NCBI RefSeq assembly: GCF_000260135.1
Contig: NZ_JH651384.1
Span: 2,111,693-2,175,692 of the forward strand
Reading direction: 5' to 3'
Length of the DNA: 64,000 bases
Origin: Thiothrix nivea DSM 5205
GTDB taxonomy: Bacteria > Pseudomonadota > Gammaproteobacteria > Thiotrichales > Thiotrichaceae
Below are positions 26,801-35,454 of this stretch, one piece after another (position 1 is the stretch's first letter; every line of letters starts with the position of its first letter). The notes below the pieces were generated by a model. The model ran no database searches and was not told the DNA's origin. It saw nothing but the letters and a program-made list of their open reading frames with translations. The translations under genes were made by a program, and so were the position numbers.

Positions 26801-27089
26801 CGAACCGATGCGCCTGCTGGTCGTGGTTGAAGCCGGGGTCGACACGCTGGTGGCAATTTACCAACGGCACGCTTACCTACGGCAACTGCTCGACAACGGC
26901 TGGGTGCTGCTGGCGGCGAAACCACCCGAGCACAATGAAATTCACCTGTTTGAACCGGGCAAGGGTTTCGTGCAATGGCAGGGTTCCGTGCATCCGCTAC
27001 CCCAGGCGGAACACTCGCTGGACTGGTACGGCGGGCAGCGGGGGTATTTGCCACCGGCGTGGATACAGGGGGATAAAACCCATGCCTGA
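23856..27089 (+). CDS. dabA: DabA-like (DUF2309) inorganic carbon transporter subunit, long form
   Basis: A 1077-residue protein starting with GTG in GTGA overlap with the previous gene. DabA proteins are beta-carbonic-anhydrase-like and, with the DabB membrane partner, drive energy-dependent bicarbonate accumulation. Zinc-site candidates match the known spacing of characterised DabA: Cys544 and Asp546 in LIFCMDDREE, then His740 in LMAH and Cys755 in GYGCGAC (15 apart). The length exceeds the roughly 830-870 aa of the best-studied DabA, the extra being mostly N-terminal. Its carboxylating pathway genes lie outside the window. Confidence 0.85.
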   Translation: MNQTQAEQREYLRAAIAGLEAVLPIQAPLQDFVHFNPLMHYEHLPFAEALRLAHKHSGSLGYLPASEYRRFFRAGRITQHDVFSVLASEPDTYADRDIYLTALANDIKAISFQQMRWQVEENRALERFQSDVAYEQREKLLASTGQDETSAIHSLWEACLVKLELHYDLPHPEALLNLRLADVNEVWEHIRQQGQAGEGVADAESFIHAESRHLLHNLLDQVGETLTLRSLLLRLTNTDVMEQVLPLLERYLASWLDQGIAAMRPVTAENEGFYHFWRAAVQHDPTPWLAGMEDWGDYLDSLPDDPLEIIHQEMVRIGIHKQHWGGYLRVLALELPGWSGMFNWRASNPHYLGIPRQASLEDYLAVRLVLEHLYCRQISSRLWQVNATLHTIRGYFHHNQDEFFVRYHVWNTNLPEHLQQLALQFLDSQEDVQPPEWHQLAHQILTWNLAPETVIPVGTDIYRKAWRLFHLAQHLGMGAQAFSSLERGRIDRLLAIMQALDDPNTSGYLWLRAYEHHYQEEIFSAVLNKGVSLSTPPAAQLIFCMDDREESIRRHLEEIAPDLATLGAAGVFGLPNNWRALDADGPLKLAQPVVTAVHEFREVPAAVAAEGVFNTPLQRHQQRQRIFRWLKRLKNHRMRHNIATTTLGLPLLAAFGLLEMLGRGLLPSTYQRFIGNIQHKLSVPLKTRVAYTASGVLEYPSKEHNQIGLSQDEKVEKVAAFLKLTGLTSGFAPLVVLMAHRSRQLNNPHILGYGCGACSGRFGAPNARAFASSANEPAVRTRLEAEHGIHIPDGCWFMAADHDTTSDDVDWLDTDLIPTNHHALFQRVSQLTEQAARQSAHERCRKFASAPLHLTPEQAKRHVEGRATSPDQTRAELGHQGCAVAFIGRRSLSQGVFWDRRSFLISYDPHHDPDGKLLEAQLQGNGVVGVGIQMDYYFSRMQNGYFGSGSKATHNLTGLFGVMEGGSSDLRTGFAQQMVELHEPMRLLVVVEAGVDTLVAIYQRHAYLRQLLDNGWVLLAAKPPEHNEIHLFEPGKGFVQWQGSVHPLPQAEHSLDWYGGQRGYLPPAWIQGDKTHA

Positions 27090-28641
27090 CATACTGCTAC
27101 TCCTAATCCCCGCCCTGCCGCTACTGACAGCGGTTCTTATTGCCCTGCTGACGCTTTCCGGCTGGAACCGTGGCGATGGTGGCGAACGTTTCACCGCATG
27201 GTTGACGCAAACGGCGTGCTTCCTCAGCCTGCTGCTAGTGCTGGCGGCGGATGCAACTTACCTGCTGAACGGGGCTACCGAGCGGCATGTCATGCTGTTG
27301 CGATGGCTGCACAGTGGCATGTACAACGCCAGCATCAGTTTCACCCTCGATACCCTGAGCCTGAGCATGGCCACGCTGACAGCTCTGGTGGCGCTGTTGG
27401 TGACGCGCTTTTCGGTCAGTTACCTGCACCGCGAACCGGGTTTCCAGCGTTTTTTCATGGTAATGATGATATTCACGGCGGCGATGCAACTGATCGCGCT
27501 GGCAGGTAGCGCCATGCTGACTTTTATCGGCTGGGAACTGGCCGGGGCAAGTTCCTACCTGCTGATCGCTTACAACTGGCAAGGCAAGGTGGCGACCAAC
27601 AACGCCACCCGCGCCTTCGTCACCAACCGGATTGGCGACGCCGGGTTCCTGCTGGGCATGTTCATGGCCTTCGCCCTGTTCCGCAGCACGGAATGGGATG
27701 TGCTGCTGGTTCCGCAACCGCAAGCTTCCGGCATGTTGGTCGGGGTAACGGCGCTGGGTTTCATGGCCGCAGCGCTGGTGAAATCGGCGCAGTTCCCGTT
27801 TTCAGCCTGGATCACGCGCGCGCTGGAAGGGCCAACCCCTTCCAGCGCGGTGTTCTATGGCTCCCTCATGGTACATGCCGGGGTTTACCTGTTGCTGCGT
27901 ATCCAGCCACTGCTGGAACAGGCTCCGGCACTGCAATACCTGCTGCTGGCAGTGGGTGGGCTGACCCTCCTGTACGGCTGGCTGGGCGGGCTGGCGCAAA
28001 CTGACATCAAGACTTCGCTGCTGTTTTCCACCCTGGCGCAAACCGGCTTGATGCTGGTGGAAATCGCCCTCGGCTGGTACACGCTGGCGCTGGTTCACCT
28101 GCTGCTGCACGCCGTGTGGAGGGCTTACCAGTTCCTGCATTCGCCGTCATTCGCGCTGCACACCAACTGGCAAACCGCACCTGCTGCGCCACGCTGGCTC
28201 AGTAAACGCCGTTGGCTGCACAATGCCGCCTTGCAACGCTTCTGGCTGGATCCGCTGGCCGACTGGCTGTTCGTCAAACCAACCATGGCGCTGTCACAGG
28301 AAGCGCAGGTATTCGACGGGCAAATCCTGGACAAGCTCAGCGGTACACCCTCTCATCACGGTGGCATTTCCACCCTGGCGGACATGCAGGCATTGCAACA
28401 GGGCAAACTGCGGCTGGAAAGCAGCATCGGACGTGGTTCCGGCCTGTTGGGCAAGCTGATGCAATGGGCTGCGGAACAACTGGAATGGTTGGAAGAGCGC
28501 CTGTTGCTGCAACAGCAAGGCGGCAACGCCACGGCCATGCTCAGTCGGCTGGGCCGTTATCTGGACCGGATTGAGCGCCTGCTCAACCAGCCCCGCTATC
28601 TGGTGCTATTGATAGCGGCCACCCTGGTGGTGATTTTTTAG
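27082..28641 (+). CDS. dabB: NuoL/DabB-like proton-conducting subunit
   Basis: A 519-residue membrane protein of the NuoL/ND5 type. The start at 27082 (ATG overlapping the dabA stop by 8 bp) begins a clean hydrophobic N-terminus, MPDILLLLIPALPLLTAVLIALL; longer readings lie inside dabA. It has the Glu in FIGWELAGASSYLLIAY and the Lys in VKSAQFPFSAWITRALEGPTPSSA. DabB is expected to couple ion flow to DabA. The C-terminal 130 residues after the last channel helices are largely soluble and helical. Confidence 0.82.
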   Translation: MPDILLLLIPALPLLTAVLIALLTLSGWNRGDGGERFTAWLTQTACFLSLLLVLAADATYLLNGATERHVMLLRWLHSGMYNASISFTLDTLSLSMATLTALVALLVTRFSVSYLHREPGFQRFFMVMMIFTAAMQLIALAGSAMLTFIGWELAGASSYLLIAYNWQGKVATNNATRAFVTNRIGDAGFLLGMFMAFALFRSTEWDVLLVPQPQASGMLVGVTALGFMAAALVKSAQFPFSAWITRALEGPTPSSAVFYGSLMVHAGVYLLLRIQPLLEQAPALQYLLLAVGGLTLLYGWLGGLAQTDIKTSLLFSTLAQTGLMLVEIALGWYTLALVHLLLHAVWRAYQFLHSPSFALHTNWQTAPAAPRWLSKRRWLHNAALQRFWLDPLADWLFVKPTMALSQEAQVFDGQILDKLSGTPSHHGGISTLADMQALQQGKLRLESSIGRGSGLLGKLMQWAAEQLEWLEERLLLQQQGGNATAMLSRLGRYLDRIERLLNQPRYLVLLIAATLVVIF

Positions 28642-28650
28642 GATGCCCAC

Positions 28651-30186
28651 ATGACCTTCAGCGAAATTCCAGCGCATTCACCCTTACTGGCCGTCTTGCA
28701 ATGCCTGCCATTGCTGGCCGGGTTACTGCTGATCAGGGTACGTGGTGACGCCGCCGTCGCGCTGGCCAGCGTTGTTTCCCTGGCGCAACTGTTGCTGGCC
28801 GTGAACCTGTACTGGCAATTTGACCCCCACCAGCCAGCGGGCGTGATGCAGTTTGCGGAACGTTTGCCGCTGCTGGGCGCGTTCCATTATCACGCGGCGG
28901 TGGATGGCATCAGTGTCCTGTTCGTATTGCTGACCACCGTGGTCAACCTGTTGAGCGTGGCGTTCGTCCTGGTCAGGCAATTACACCAATCCTCCATGCT
29001 GGCAGTCATGATGGTTATCCAGGCGGTCATCATCAGCCTGTTTGTCACGGTGGATTTGCTGTGGTTCACCCTCATGTCGCTGCTGGAAATCCTGCTGGTC
29101 GGCTATTTGACCAAACGCTGGCCCACTTATCATGACATCCAGCCAACTTTGGCGCGTTACCTGCAATTCATGGCGGTAGGGCTGGGGTTAACCCTGTTCG
29201 GCACGCTGCTGCTGGGCTGGAATTATGCCGATGCGCACGCCGGGCGCTGGAGTTTCAACCTGTATGAACTGGCTGGCATGGAATTCGGGCAAAACAGCCG
29301 GGTGGCGACGCTGGTGTTTTTCGCGCTGTTCTATGGGCTGGGGATACGCACGCCGCTGTTCCCCCTGCATGGCTGGCTACCCAGTTTCATGCTGCATGGC
29401 AATGTAGCGACTGCGCCCATTTATCTGCTGGGGCTGAAAGTCGGGGTGTATGGCCTGTTGCGTTTCGTGTTTCCGATCGTCCCTCATGCGGTGTGGGAAT
29501 GGCACACGGTCGCCACCATCTTTGCGGCAACCGGGGTGTTTTACGCCGCGTTTCTGGCCATGCGCCAGCAAACCCTGCGTGAACTGCTGGCGTTTGCGGT
29601 CATCAGCCATACCGGCATACTCACCATCGGCCTGTTTAGCTTGCACCGCATGGCCTTGCAAGGCACGGTGCTGCTGGCGCTGAATTTCGGGCTGGCGATT
29701 ACCGGCCTGCTGCTGATGACCGGCATGGTGTGGCAGCGCACCCGCACCACCAACCTGGGTAAACTGGGCGGCTTACTGGATTACATCCCGATCGTAGGGC
29801 TGGCGTTTCTGGTGGCTGGCCTGGCGATTGTGGGGATGCCGGGGACCCCAGGGTTCGATGCCGTGCACTTTGTGCTGGAGGGTTCCATCAAACGTTTTGG
29901 GGCGCTGGTGACGGTAGCGGCGGCATTGGGCAACCTGGTGGCGGCAGGCTTCCTGCTGCGGGCTTTCCAGCGGGCATTCCTGGCGGAGCCGGGCATCGAT
30001 ACCCGCCGTTGGGACAAACACCCCGCTTATCGGGCGGAACAGGTGATGGCGGGAATCGTCATACTGGTCACGCTGATGGTGGGTTTCTATTCCGCACCGT
30101 GGATTGAGCTAATCAGCGAACCTGTCAATGGCCTGGGCAATCTGTTCACGGCATATACCGACCCGATGCAAGGGGGAAGCCACTGA
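28651..30186 (+). CDS. Divergent NuoM-like membrane subunit
   Basis: A 511-residue proton-conducting-transporter family protein. Compared with its neighbours, some key positions differ. The helix-5 region reads WFTLMSLLEILLVGYL without the FWEL pattern, and the first broken-helix site has Arg in place of Lys (GIRTPLFPLHGWLP); a later LKVGVYGLLRF keeps a Lys. It may have a changed coupling role. It sits 9 bp after dabB and overlaps the next gene by one base. Confidence 0.8.
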   Translation: MTFSEIPAHSPLLAVLQCLPLLAGLLLIRVRGDAAVALASVVSLAQLLLAVNLYWQFDPHQPAGVMQFAERLPLLGAFHYHAAVDGISVLFVLLTTVVNLLSVAFVLVRQLHQSSMLAVMMVIQAVIISLFVTVDLLWFTLMSLLEILLVGYLTKRWPTYHDIQPTLARYLQFMAVGLGLTLFGTLLLGWNYADAHAGRWSFNLYELAGMEFGQNSRVATLVFFALFYGLGIRTPLFPLHGWLPSFMLHGNVATAPIYLLGLKVGVYGLLRFVFPIVPHAVWEWHTVATIFAATGVFYAAFLAMRQQTLRELLAFAVISHTGILTIGLFSLHRMALQGTVLLALNFGLAITGLLLMTGMVWQRTRTTNLGKLGGLLDYIPIVGLAFLVAGLAIVGMPGTPGFDAVHFVLEGSIKRFGALVTVAAALGNLVAAGFLLRAFQRAFLAEPGIDTRRWDKHPAYRAEQVMAGIVILVTLMVGFYSAPWIELISEPVNGLGNLFTAYTDPMQGGSH

Positions 30187-31679
30187 TGCAAGCTCTGGTA
30201 AACCTGAATTTTCCCTGGTTGAGCCTGATACTGCTGATGCTGCCCATGGGAGCCGTGCTGACAGCCCTGTTTCCAGGCAAGGAGGCGCGCTGGGCAGCGT
30301 TGACGACCGCCATCCTGACGCTGGGTGTGTCGTTGGTGGCAGTGGCAGGTTTCGACTCCGCACAGACCGGTTTCCAGTTGGTGGAAACCACGCCGTGGAT
30401 GCCGGATCTGGGCATTGCCTACCGGCTGGGCATTGACGGCCTGTCGGTGCTGTTCCTGCCATTTACCGCACTGTTGTTCATTGGCGTGATCCTGGCGTCA
30501 TGGAATGCGATCCGCACCTTGCCACGCCTGTATTTTGCGCTGCTGCTGGTGCTGGAATGCACCATCATGGGCATTTTCACCGCGCTGGATACCATCCTGT
30601 TCTTCCTGTTCTGGGAGCTGACGCTGCTGCCGCTGTTTTTCCTCATCAGCTTGTGGGGCAGTGGCGCGAACCGGCGTTATGCAGGGGTGAAATACAGCCT
30701 GTTCATGCTGGCGGGTGGCTTGCCGTTGCTGATCGGTTTTGTGGTGTTGGCGATCCATCATCCGGGCGGGATGAGTTTTGCCTACGTCGACCTGTTGCAG
30801 GAAAGCCGGGATTACGGGGTGCAGGTGACGGTGTTTTTCCTGTTGCTGGTGGGTTTCGGGGTGAAGATACCGCTGTTTCCGCTGCATACCTGGCTACCGG
30901 TGGTGGCGCAAGAAGGGCCGGCCACCACGGTGGCGCTGCTGACGGGGTTGAAAGTGGGCGCGTATGGCTTGCTGCGTTTCGCCTTGCCACTGGTACCGCA
31001 AGCAGCGCATGAGTTCCAGTGGGTGCTGGTGGGGCTGGGCATGATCGGCGTGCTGTATGGCGCGGTAGCGGCACTGAGCCAGACCAGTTTGCGGCGGATG
31101 CTGGCGTTTGCATCACTGAGCCATGTGGGGATGGTGGTGCTGGGGATGGCGTCATTCAGTCAGCAAGGCTTGCAAGGAGCCGTGTTCCAGTTGCTGAATT
31201 TTACGCTGGTGGCGGGCGGTTTGTTCCTGATCACCGGGTTCCTGCACCAGCGTACTGGCTCGACCGAAATCCTCAGTCTGGGTGGAGTGGCGAAATCCAT
31301 GCCGTTGCTGGCATCGCTGTTCTTCTTTTTGGGGCTGGCGGGGATCGGGATGCCTGCCACCAGCGGTTTCCCGGCGGAATTCCTGCTGATCATGAGCGTG
31401 CTGGAAACGCATACCGGCGCGGGGCTGGTGGTGCTGTTTGTGGTAGTGCTGGGTGCTGCGTATTTCCTCAATTTCTACCGCAAGGCGTTTCTGGGGGAGG
31501 CGCGCCACGCCATTATCCGTGATGCGCCTGACCTGAAGCGGCGGGAACTGGGCGTCCTGCTGCTGATGGTGATACTGGTGCTGGTGTTCGGCTTCTACCC
31601 ACAGGGGATTCTGGATATAACCGAAACCAGCAGCCAGTATTGGGTGAGCCTGATGCTGCCGGTGGATGTTTCACCGTGA
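30186..31679 (+). CDS. NuoM-like proton-translocating subunit (last of the Dab cluster)
   Basis: A 497-residue NuoM/ND4-type protein with intact signature residues: FLFWELTLLPLFFLI, GVKIPLFPLHTWLPVVAQEGPA and TGLKVGAYGLLRF. It starts in TGATG overlap with the preceding subunit. Together with the other three antiporter-like genes and dabA it makes a five-gene operon (22360-31679). Its stop overlaps the end of the opposing DUF1566 gene by 9 bp. Confidence 0.84.
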   Translation: MQALVNLNFPWLSLILLMLPMGAVLTALFPGKEARWAALTTAILTLGVSLVAVAGFDSAQTGFQLVETTPWMPDLGIAYRLGIDGLSVLFLPFTALLFIGVILASWNAIRTLPRLYFALLLVLECTIMGIFTALDTILFFLFWELTLLPLFFLISLWGSGANRRYAGVKYSLFMLAGGLPLLIGFVVLAIHHPGGMSFAYVDLLQESRDYGVQVTVFFLLLVGFGVKIPLFPLHTWLPVVAQEGPATTVALLTGLKVGAYGLLRFALPLVPQAAHEFQWVLVGLGMIGVLYGAVAALSQTSLRRMLAFASLSHVGMVVLGMASFSQQGLQGAVFQLLNFTLVAGGLFLITGFLHQRTGSTEILSLGGVAKSMPLLASLFFFLGLAGIGMPATSGFPAEFLLIMSVLETHTGAGLVVLFVVVLGAAYFLNFYRKAFLGEARHAIIRDAPDLKRRELGVLLLMVILVLVFGFYPQGILDITETSSQYWVSLMLPVDVSP

Positions 31680-32186
31680 GCTGCGCACCAAGCGAACATA
31701 CTTGCCACCAACCTTGAGGTTCTGGTAAGAACGGCCTTTACTGAAATCCATGCTCCACGCTACCGGGTCGGACTGGTTGGCAGACCAGAGGCCAGCGGCG
31801 GGCATACTGGGGAAGACTTGCAGGTTGACTGCCGGTTCCTGGCAACTGGCATCGACGATGCTTTCCAGTTCCGCCAGGGTCGGCAAGCGCCAGCCAGGGT
31901 GGCCAGCAAACTTATCACCGCTGGCAAGCTGGGCGTAATTGGCCGCCAGCTCCCATGGCATCAGGTCGGGATGCCCGAAACAGGCGCTGCCTTCCTGCCC
32001 TTCCAAGCATTTTTTCCACATTAGATCAGTACGGGTATCCGTCACCGTGCCATTGCCGTGATCAAAGAAACGCTGGGATGGCGTCGTCGACGCCAGATTG
32101 ATATTGCAGCTTTGCGCCATTGCCCAATTGGCGCAGACAAACAGCAGGCCACCGCCCATGATGAGGGTTATCGTTTTTTGATGCAT
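31671..32186 (-). CDS. DUF1566 (Lcl C-terminal domain) secreted protein
   Basis: A 171-residue exported protein with a signal peptide (MHQKTITLIMGGGLLFVCANWAMA-Q). It is followed by one DUF1566 domain: RFFDHGNGTVTDTRTDLMWKKC, GWRLPTLAELESIVD, SANQSDPVAWSMDFSKG and YVRLVRSSR. Such domains occur in surface or periplasmic proteins and resemble FGE/C-type-lectin-like folds; function is unknown. Convergent to the Dab operon. Confidence 0.8.
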   Translation of the reverse strand: MHQKTITLIMGGGLLFVCANWAMAQSCNINLASTTPSQRFFDHGNGTVTDTRTDLMWKKCLEGQEGSACFGHPDLMPWELAANYAQLASGDKFAGHPGWRLPTLAELESIVDASCQEPAVNLQVFPSMPAAGLWSANQSDPVAWSMDFSKGRSYQNLKVGGKYVRLVRSSR

Positions 32187-32477
32187 ATTTTTATACCTTC
32201 AAGCCCTATATTTTTGCAAATATCTATTATCAAAATTTATTAAAAAACTATATGATCTCTCTAATTAGATGAAAAATTAATCAATTTTATTCATACTTAA
32301 TTAATTTAATTTATCATACTTTTCTTTCCATGGAAGTATCATTTGCCGCGTTACCTTCAACAATAAGTTAAAACTTATTCAACTGTTTTTTGTTTCCTTA
32401 TCCACACAAGACTCTGCATGATGTCAAAAATATCCTAGACTTGGGTCACGTATCAAAAAGTAACAAAGGAAACTCGG
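32187..32477. other. AT-rich intergenic region ahead of bioD
   Basis: 291 bp markedly richer in A and T than the surroundings, with runs of TTAATTAATTT type between 32230 and 32320. No gene or clear hairpin is seen. It must contain promoters for the DUF1566 gene (minus) and bioD (plus); individual boxes cannot be chosen with confidence. Confidence 0.5.
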
Positions 32478-33161
32478 ATGGGAATGATCATTTCCGCGCT
32501 CGCGCACTGGCTGGAACATTCAGGCATTGGCAATGCGCGTGGCGTCTTCGTCACCGGTACCGACACCGGCGTAGGCAAAACCCGGGTTGGCGTCCAGCTA
32601 ATCCAGACCCTGCGGGCGTTGGGGCATGAGGTCATTCCCCGTAAACCGGTGGAATCTGGCTGGCATGACAACCTCAGCCAGACCGACGCTTGGCAACTGG
32701 CGTGGGCGGCTGGCCTACCGGTAGCCCCTGACCAACCTACCCCGGCGCTCGATAGCGTATGCCCGCACCGCTTCAAGGCAGCGCTTTCCCCACCCCGGGC
32801 GGCGGAACGGGAAGGCAGGATACTGAAAATGCTGGACGTGGCCTCCGCCTGCCCCACCCGGCTAAAAGATCGGCAATATTTGTATGTGGAAGGCGCAGGC
32901 GGTTTCTATTCCCCGCTGGCGCATGACGGGCTGAATGCCGATCTGGCGCAAACCCTGGGGTTGCCCGTGGTGGTAGTGGCGGAAGACAAACTGGGCTGCC
33001 TGAACCACACCCTGCTGGTGGCAGAAGCGGTCAAACAGAAAGGCTTGAAACTGGCGGGTGTCATCCTCAACCAACGTCACCCCGCCCCGGAAGGCATGGA
33101 TAACCTCGGCGACTTGCGCAAGCACCTGGATGCGCCTACCTTGGGTTACCCATTCCGCTAG
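32478..33161 (+). CDS. bioD: Dethiobiotin synthetase
   Basis: A 227-residue ATP-dependent enzyme that closes the ureido ring of dethiobiotin in biotin synthesis. The P-loop GTDTGVGKT sits at about residues 26-34, and the later YVEGAGGFYSPL and KLGCLNHTLL fit BioD. An N-terminal extension of about 20 residues precedes the usual start. AAAGGA lies upstream of the ATG. No other bio genes are adjacent. Its stop overlaps the opposing pilU-like gene by 4 bp. Confidence 0.88.
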   Translation: MGMIISALAHWLEHSGIGNARGVFVTGTDTGVGKTRVGVQLIQTLRALGHEVIPRKPVESGWHDNLSQTDAWQLAWAAGLPVAPDQPTPALDSVCPHRFKAALSPPRAAEREGRILKMLDVASACPTRLKDRQYLYVEGAGGFYSPLAHDGLNADLAQTLGLPVVVVAEDKLGCLNHTLLVAEAVKQKGLKLAGVILNQRHPAPEGMDNLGDLRKHLDAPTLGYPFR

Positions 33162-34291
33162 CTGACTTCAGGCAGGGCATTAGCAGACGCTTCGGCGTTT
33201 TCCCGCTCCACCCCGCCGAAATTCATCTGCCATTCGAGATCGTTGCGTGAACCGGCATATTCCAGCGCCACCTGCTTGCTGATATGGCCGTTGGCGTAAA
33301 GCTGGTACAGCGCCTGGTCGAAGGTTTGCATCCCGTCCGCCGTACCTTTGGTAATGATTTCTTTCAGTTCACCAAACTGCCCTTTGCGGATCAGCTCCGC
33401 CACATAGGGGGTATTGATCAACACTTCCGCCGCCAGATGTAGACCATTTTTGTCATCCGGAATCAACCGTTGGGCGACGATGCCGCGCAGGTTCAGTGAC
33501 AAATCCATCAGGATGCGGCTTTTGTTTTCACTCGGAAACAGGTACAGCATCCGCTCCAAAGCCTGGATCACATTGGTGGCGTGCAGGGTGGACAGCACCA
33601 GATGGCCAGTATCGGCAAAACCCAGCACTGCATCCATGGTTTCAGTGTCGCGCACCTCCCCGACCATGATCATGTCAGGTGCTTCGCGCATGGCCTCGCG
33701 CATGGCGTTGGCGTAACTGAGGGTATCAAACCCCACTTCGCGCTGGCCGATAATGGACTGGCCATGCCGGAAGGTGTATTCAATCGGGTCTTCAATGGTC
33801 AGGATATGCCCGCAGTGGCGTTGGTTACGGTACTGGATCAGCGACGCCATCGAGGTAGACTTGCCGGAACCGGTAGAACCCACGAATAACAGTAAACCTT
33901 CTTTGCCCATCACCAACTTTTTCAGCACTTCCGGCAGTTTCAGCTCCTCTGGCGAACGGATGTCGGAACGGATGTGGCGGATCACCATGGACACCTCCCC
34001 ACGCTGGAAGTAGAAATTCATCCGAAAACGCCCCACCCCTTTCAGCGAAAACCCCTTGTTGAGTTCGCGGTCGGCAAAAAAGGCTTCGATCTCGGTTGCG
34101 GTGAGGATCTCTTCCGCCAACTGACGGATATTGCCCGGCTTCATCGGGTCGCGGCTGATGCGTTTCAACTGCCCACGCACCTTGATGGTGGCGTGCGCCC
34201 CCGTCGTCAGGTACAAATCTGAGGCAAGCTGTTTAACCATCATGTGCAGCAGCGGGGTGATGCGCATGTCGGTTTCGGTAATCGTGGTCAT
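33158..34291 (-). CDS. PilT/PilU-family retraction ATPase (second pilU-like)
   Basis: A 377-residue hexameric ATPase of the type IV pilus retraction family. Walker A is GSTGSGKST, the Walker B/Asp box region is MIMVGEVRDTETM and the His box is STLHATN. It is closest in pattern to PilU (the GFSLKGVGRFRMNFYFQRGEVSMVIRHI region). It is the third of three tandem genes pilT-pilU-pilU on the minus strand and overlaps the preceding one by one base. It could modify retraction force or regulate PilT. Confidence 0.87.
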   Translation of the reverse strand: MTTITETDMRITPLLHMMVKQLASDLYLTTGAHATIKVRGQLKRISRDPMKPGNIRQLAEEILTATEIEAFFADRELNKGFSLKGVGRFRMNFYFQRGEVSMVIRHIRSDIRSPEELKLPEVLKKLVMGKEGLLLFVGSTGSGKSTSMASLIQYRNQRHCGHILTIEDPIEYTFRHGQSIIGQREVGFDTLSYANAMREAMREAPDMIMVGEVRDTETMDAVLGFADTGHLVLSTLHATNVIQALERMLYLFPSENKSRILMDLSLNLRGIVAQRLIPDDKNGLHLAAEVLINTPYVAELIRKGQFGELKEIITKGTADGMQTFDQALYQLYANGHISKQVALEYAGSRNDLEWQMNFGGVERENAEASANALPEVS

Positions 34292-35445
34292 CAGCGCCCG
34301 TTCTCCATGGGTTCAATTGCCATATTGTCCAGCCCCTTGAAGAAATCATTGTCTTTGGCAAAGCGGCTTTCCAACTTAAGACGCAGGCGCAGGTCGTTTT
34401 GTGAATCGGCGTGGCGCAAGGCTTCGTGCACGGTAATCTGGCGGGCTTCGATCAGGTCGAACAGCGCCTGGTCGAACGTCCTCATGCCGTGTTCGCGTGA
34501 CTTGGAAGTCAACACCTTCATGCCCGGTACGTCGCCTTTGTAGATCAGGTCAGCCATCAACGGTGTATTGATCATGACTTCCACCGCAGGCAACCGCCCT
34601 TCCCCCTTGGCCTTGCGCACCAGCCGCTGGGAAACTACCGCCTTCAGGTTGAGCGACAAATCCATCAGCAACTGCGGGCGGCGCTCTTCCGGGAAAAAGT
34701 TGATCACGCGGTCTAACGCCTGGTTGGAACTGTTGGCGTGCAGGGTGGACAGGCACAAATGCCCGGTTTCGGCATAAGCAATAGCGTAATCCATGGTCTC
34801 GCGGTCGCGGATTTCCCCCAGCAGGATCACGTCAGGTGCTTGCCGCAAGGTGTTTTTCATCGCAATCTCGTAACTGGCGGTATCCACGCCGATTTCACGC
34901 TGGGTGATCAGACAGCCCTTGTGCTGGTGGACGAATTCGATCGGGTCTTCGATGGTGACGATATGGCCTTTGGAATGATTATTACGGTAATCCAGCATCG
35001 ACGCCAGGGTAGTGGATTTACCGGAACCGGTCGCACCCACCATGATCACCAACCCACGCTTGGTCATGGCAATGTCACGTAACACCGGCGGCAAACCCAA
35101 TTCCTTAAGGGCAGGAATGTGGCCGGGAATGTGCCGCAACACCATGCCGGAACAGCCGCGCTGGGTGAAGGCGTTGACACGGAAACGCGCCTTGCCGGGC
35201 AGGCTGATGGAAAAGTTGCACTCCATCTCCTCCTCAAACTGTCTGAGCTGGCGGTCATTCATGATGGCGCGCACCAACATGCGCGAATTCTGCTCGTTCA
35301 GCGCCTGACCTGACAGCGGCACCATTTCGCTGTTGACCTTGGCGGAAGGGGGCGCGTCTGCCGTGATGTAGAGGTCGGATGCCTCCTTTTCCAGCATGGT
35401 GGCCAGCAGTTTGTGCACGTAACTGACGGCGGAATCACGATCCAT
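34291..35445 (-). CDS. pilU: PilU-like pilus retraction ATPase
   Basis: A 384-residue PilT/PilU-type ATPase with Walker A GATGSGKSTT, VILLGEIRDRETM, STLHANSSNQALDRVINFFP and the C-terminal RTFDQALFDLIEARQI pattern of PilU. It lies 9 bp after pilT and abuts the next pilU-like gene. PilU normally works with PilT to raise retraction force. Confidence 0.87.
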   Translation of the reverse strand: MDRDSAVSYVHKLLATMLEKEASDLYITADAPPSAKVNSEMVPLSGQALNEQNSRMLVRAIMNDRQLRQFEEEMECNFSISLPGKARFRVNAFTQRGCSGMVLRHIPGHIPALKELGLPPVLRDIAMTKRGLVIMVGATGSGKSTTLASMLDYRNNHSKGHIVTIEDPIEFVHQHKGCLITQREIGVDTASYEIAMKNTLRQAPDVILLGEIRDRETMDYAIAYAETGHLCLSTLHANSSNQALDRVINFFPEERRPQLLMDLSLNLKAVVSQRLVRKAKGEGRLPAVEVMINTPLMADLIYKGDVPGMKVLTSKSREHGMRTFDQALFDLIEARQITVHEALRHADSQNDLRLRLKLESRFAKDNDFFKGLDNMAIEPMENGR

Positions 35446-35454
35446 ACATCACCT

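Noticed and set aside
22360-31679. Ordinary NADH dehydrogenase (nuo) operon
   Set aside because: Only antiporter-like subunits are present, with none of the NuoA-K core or hydrophilic subunits, and a DabA gene lies inside.
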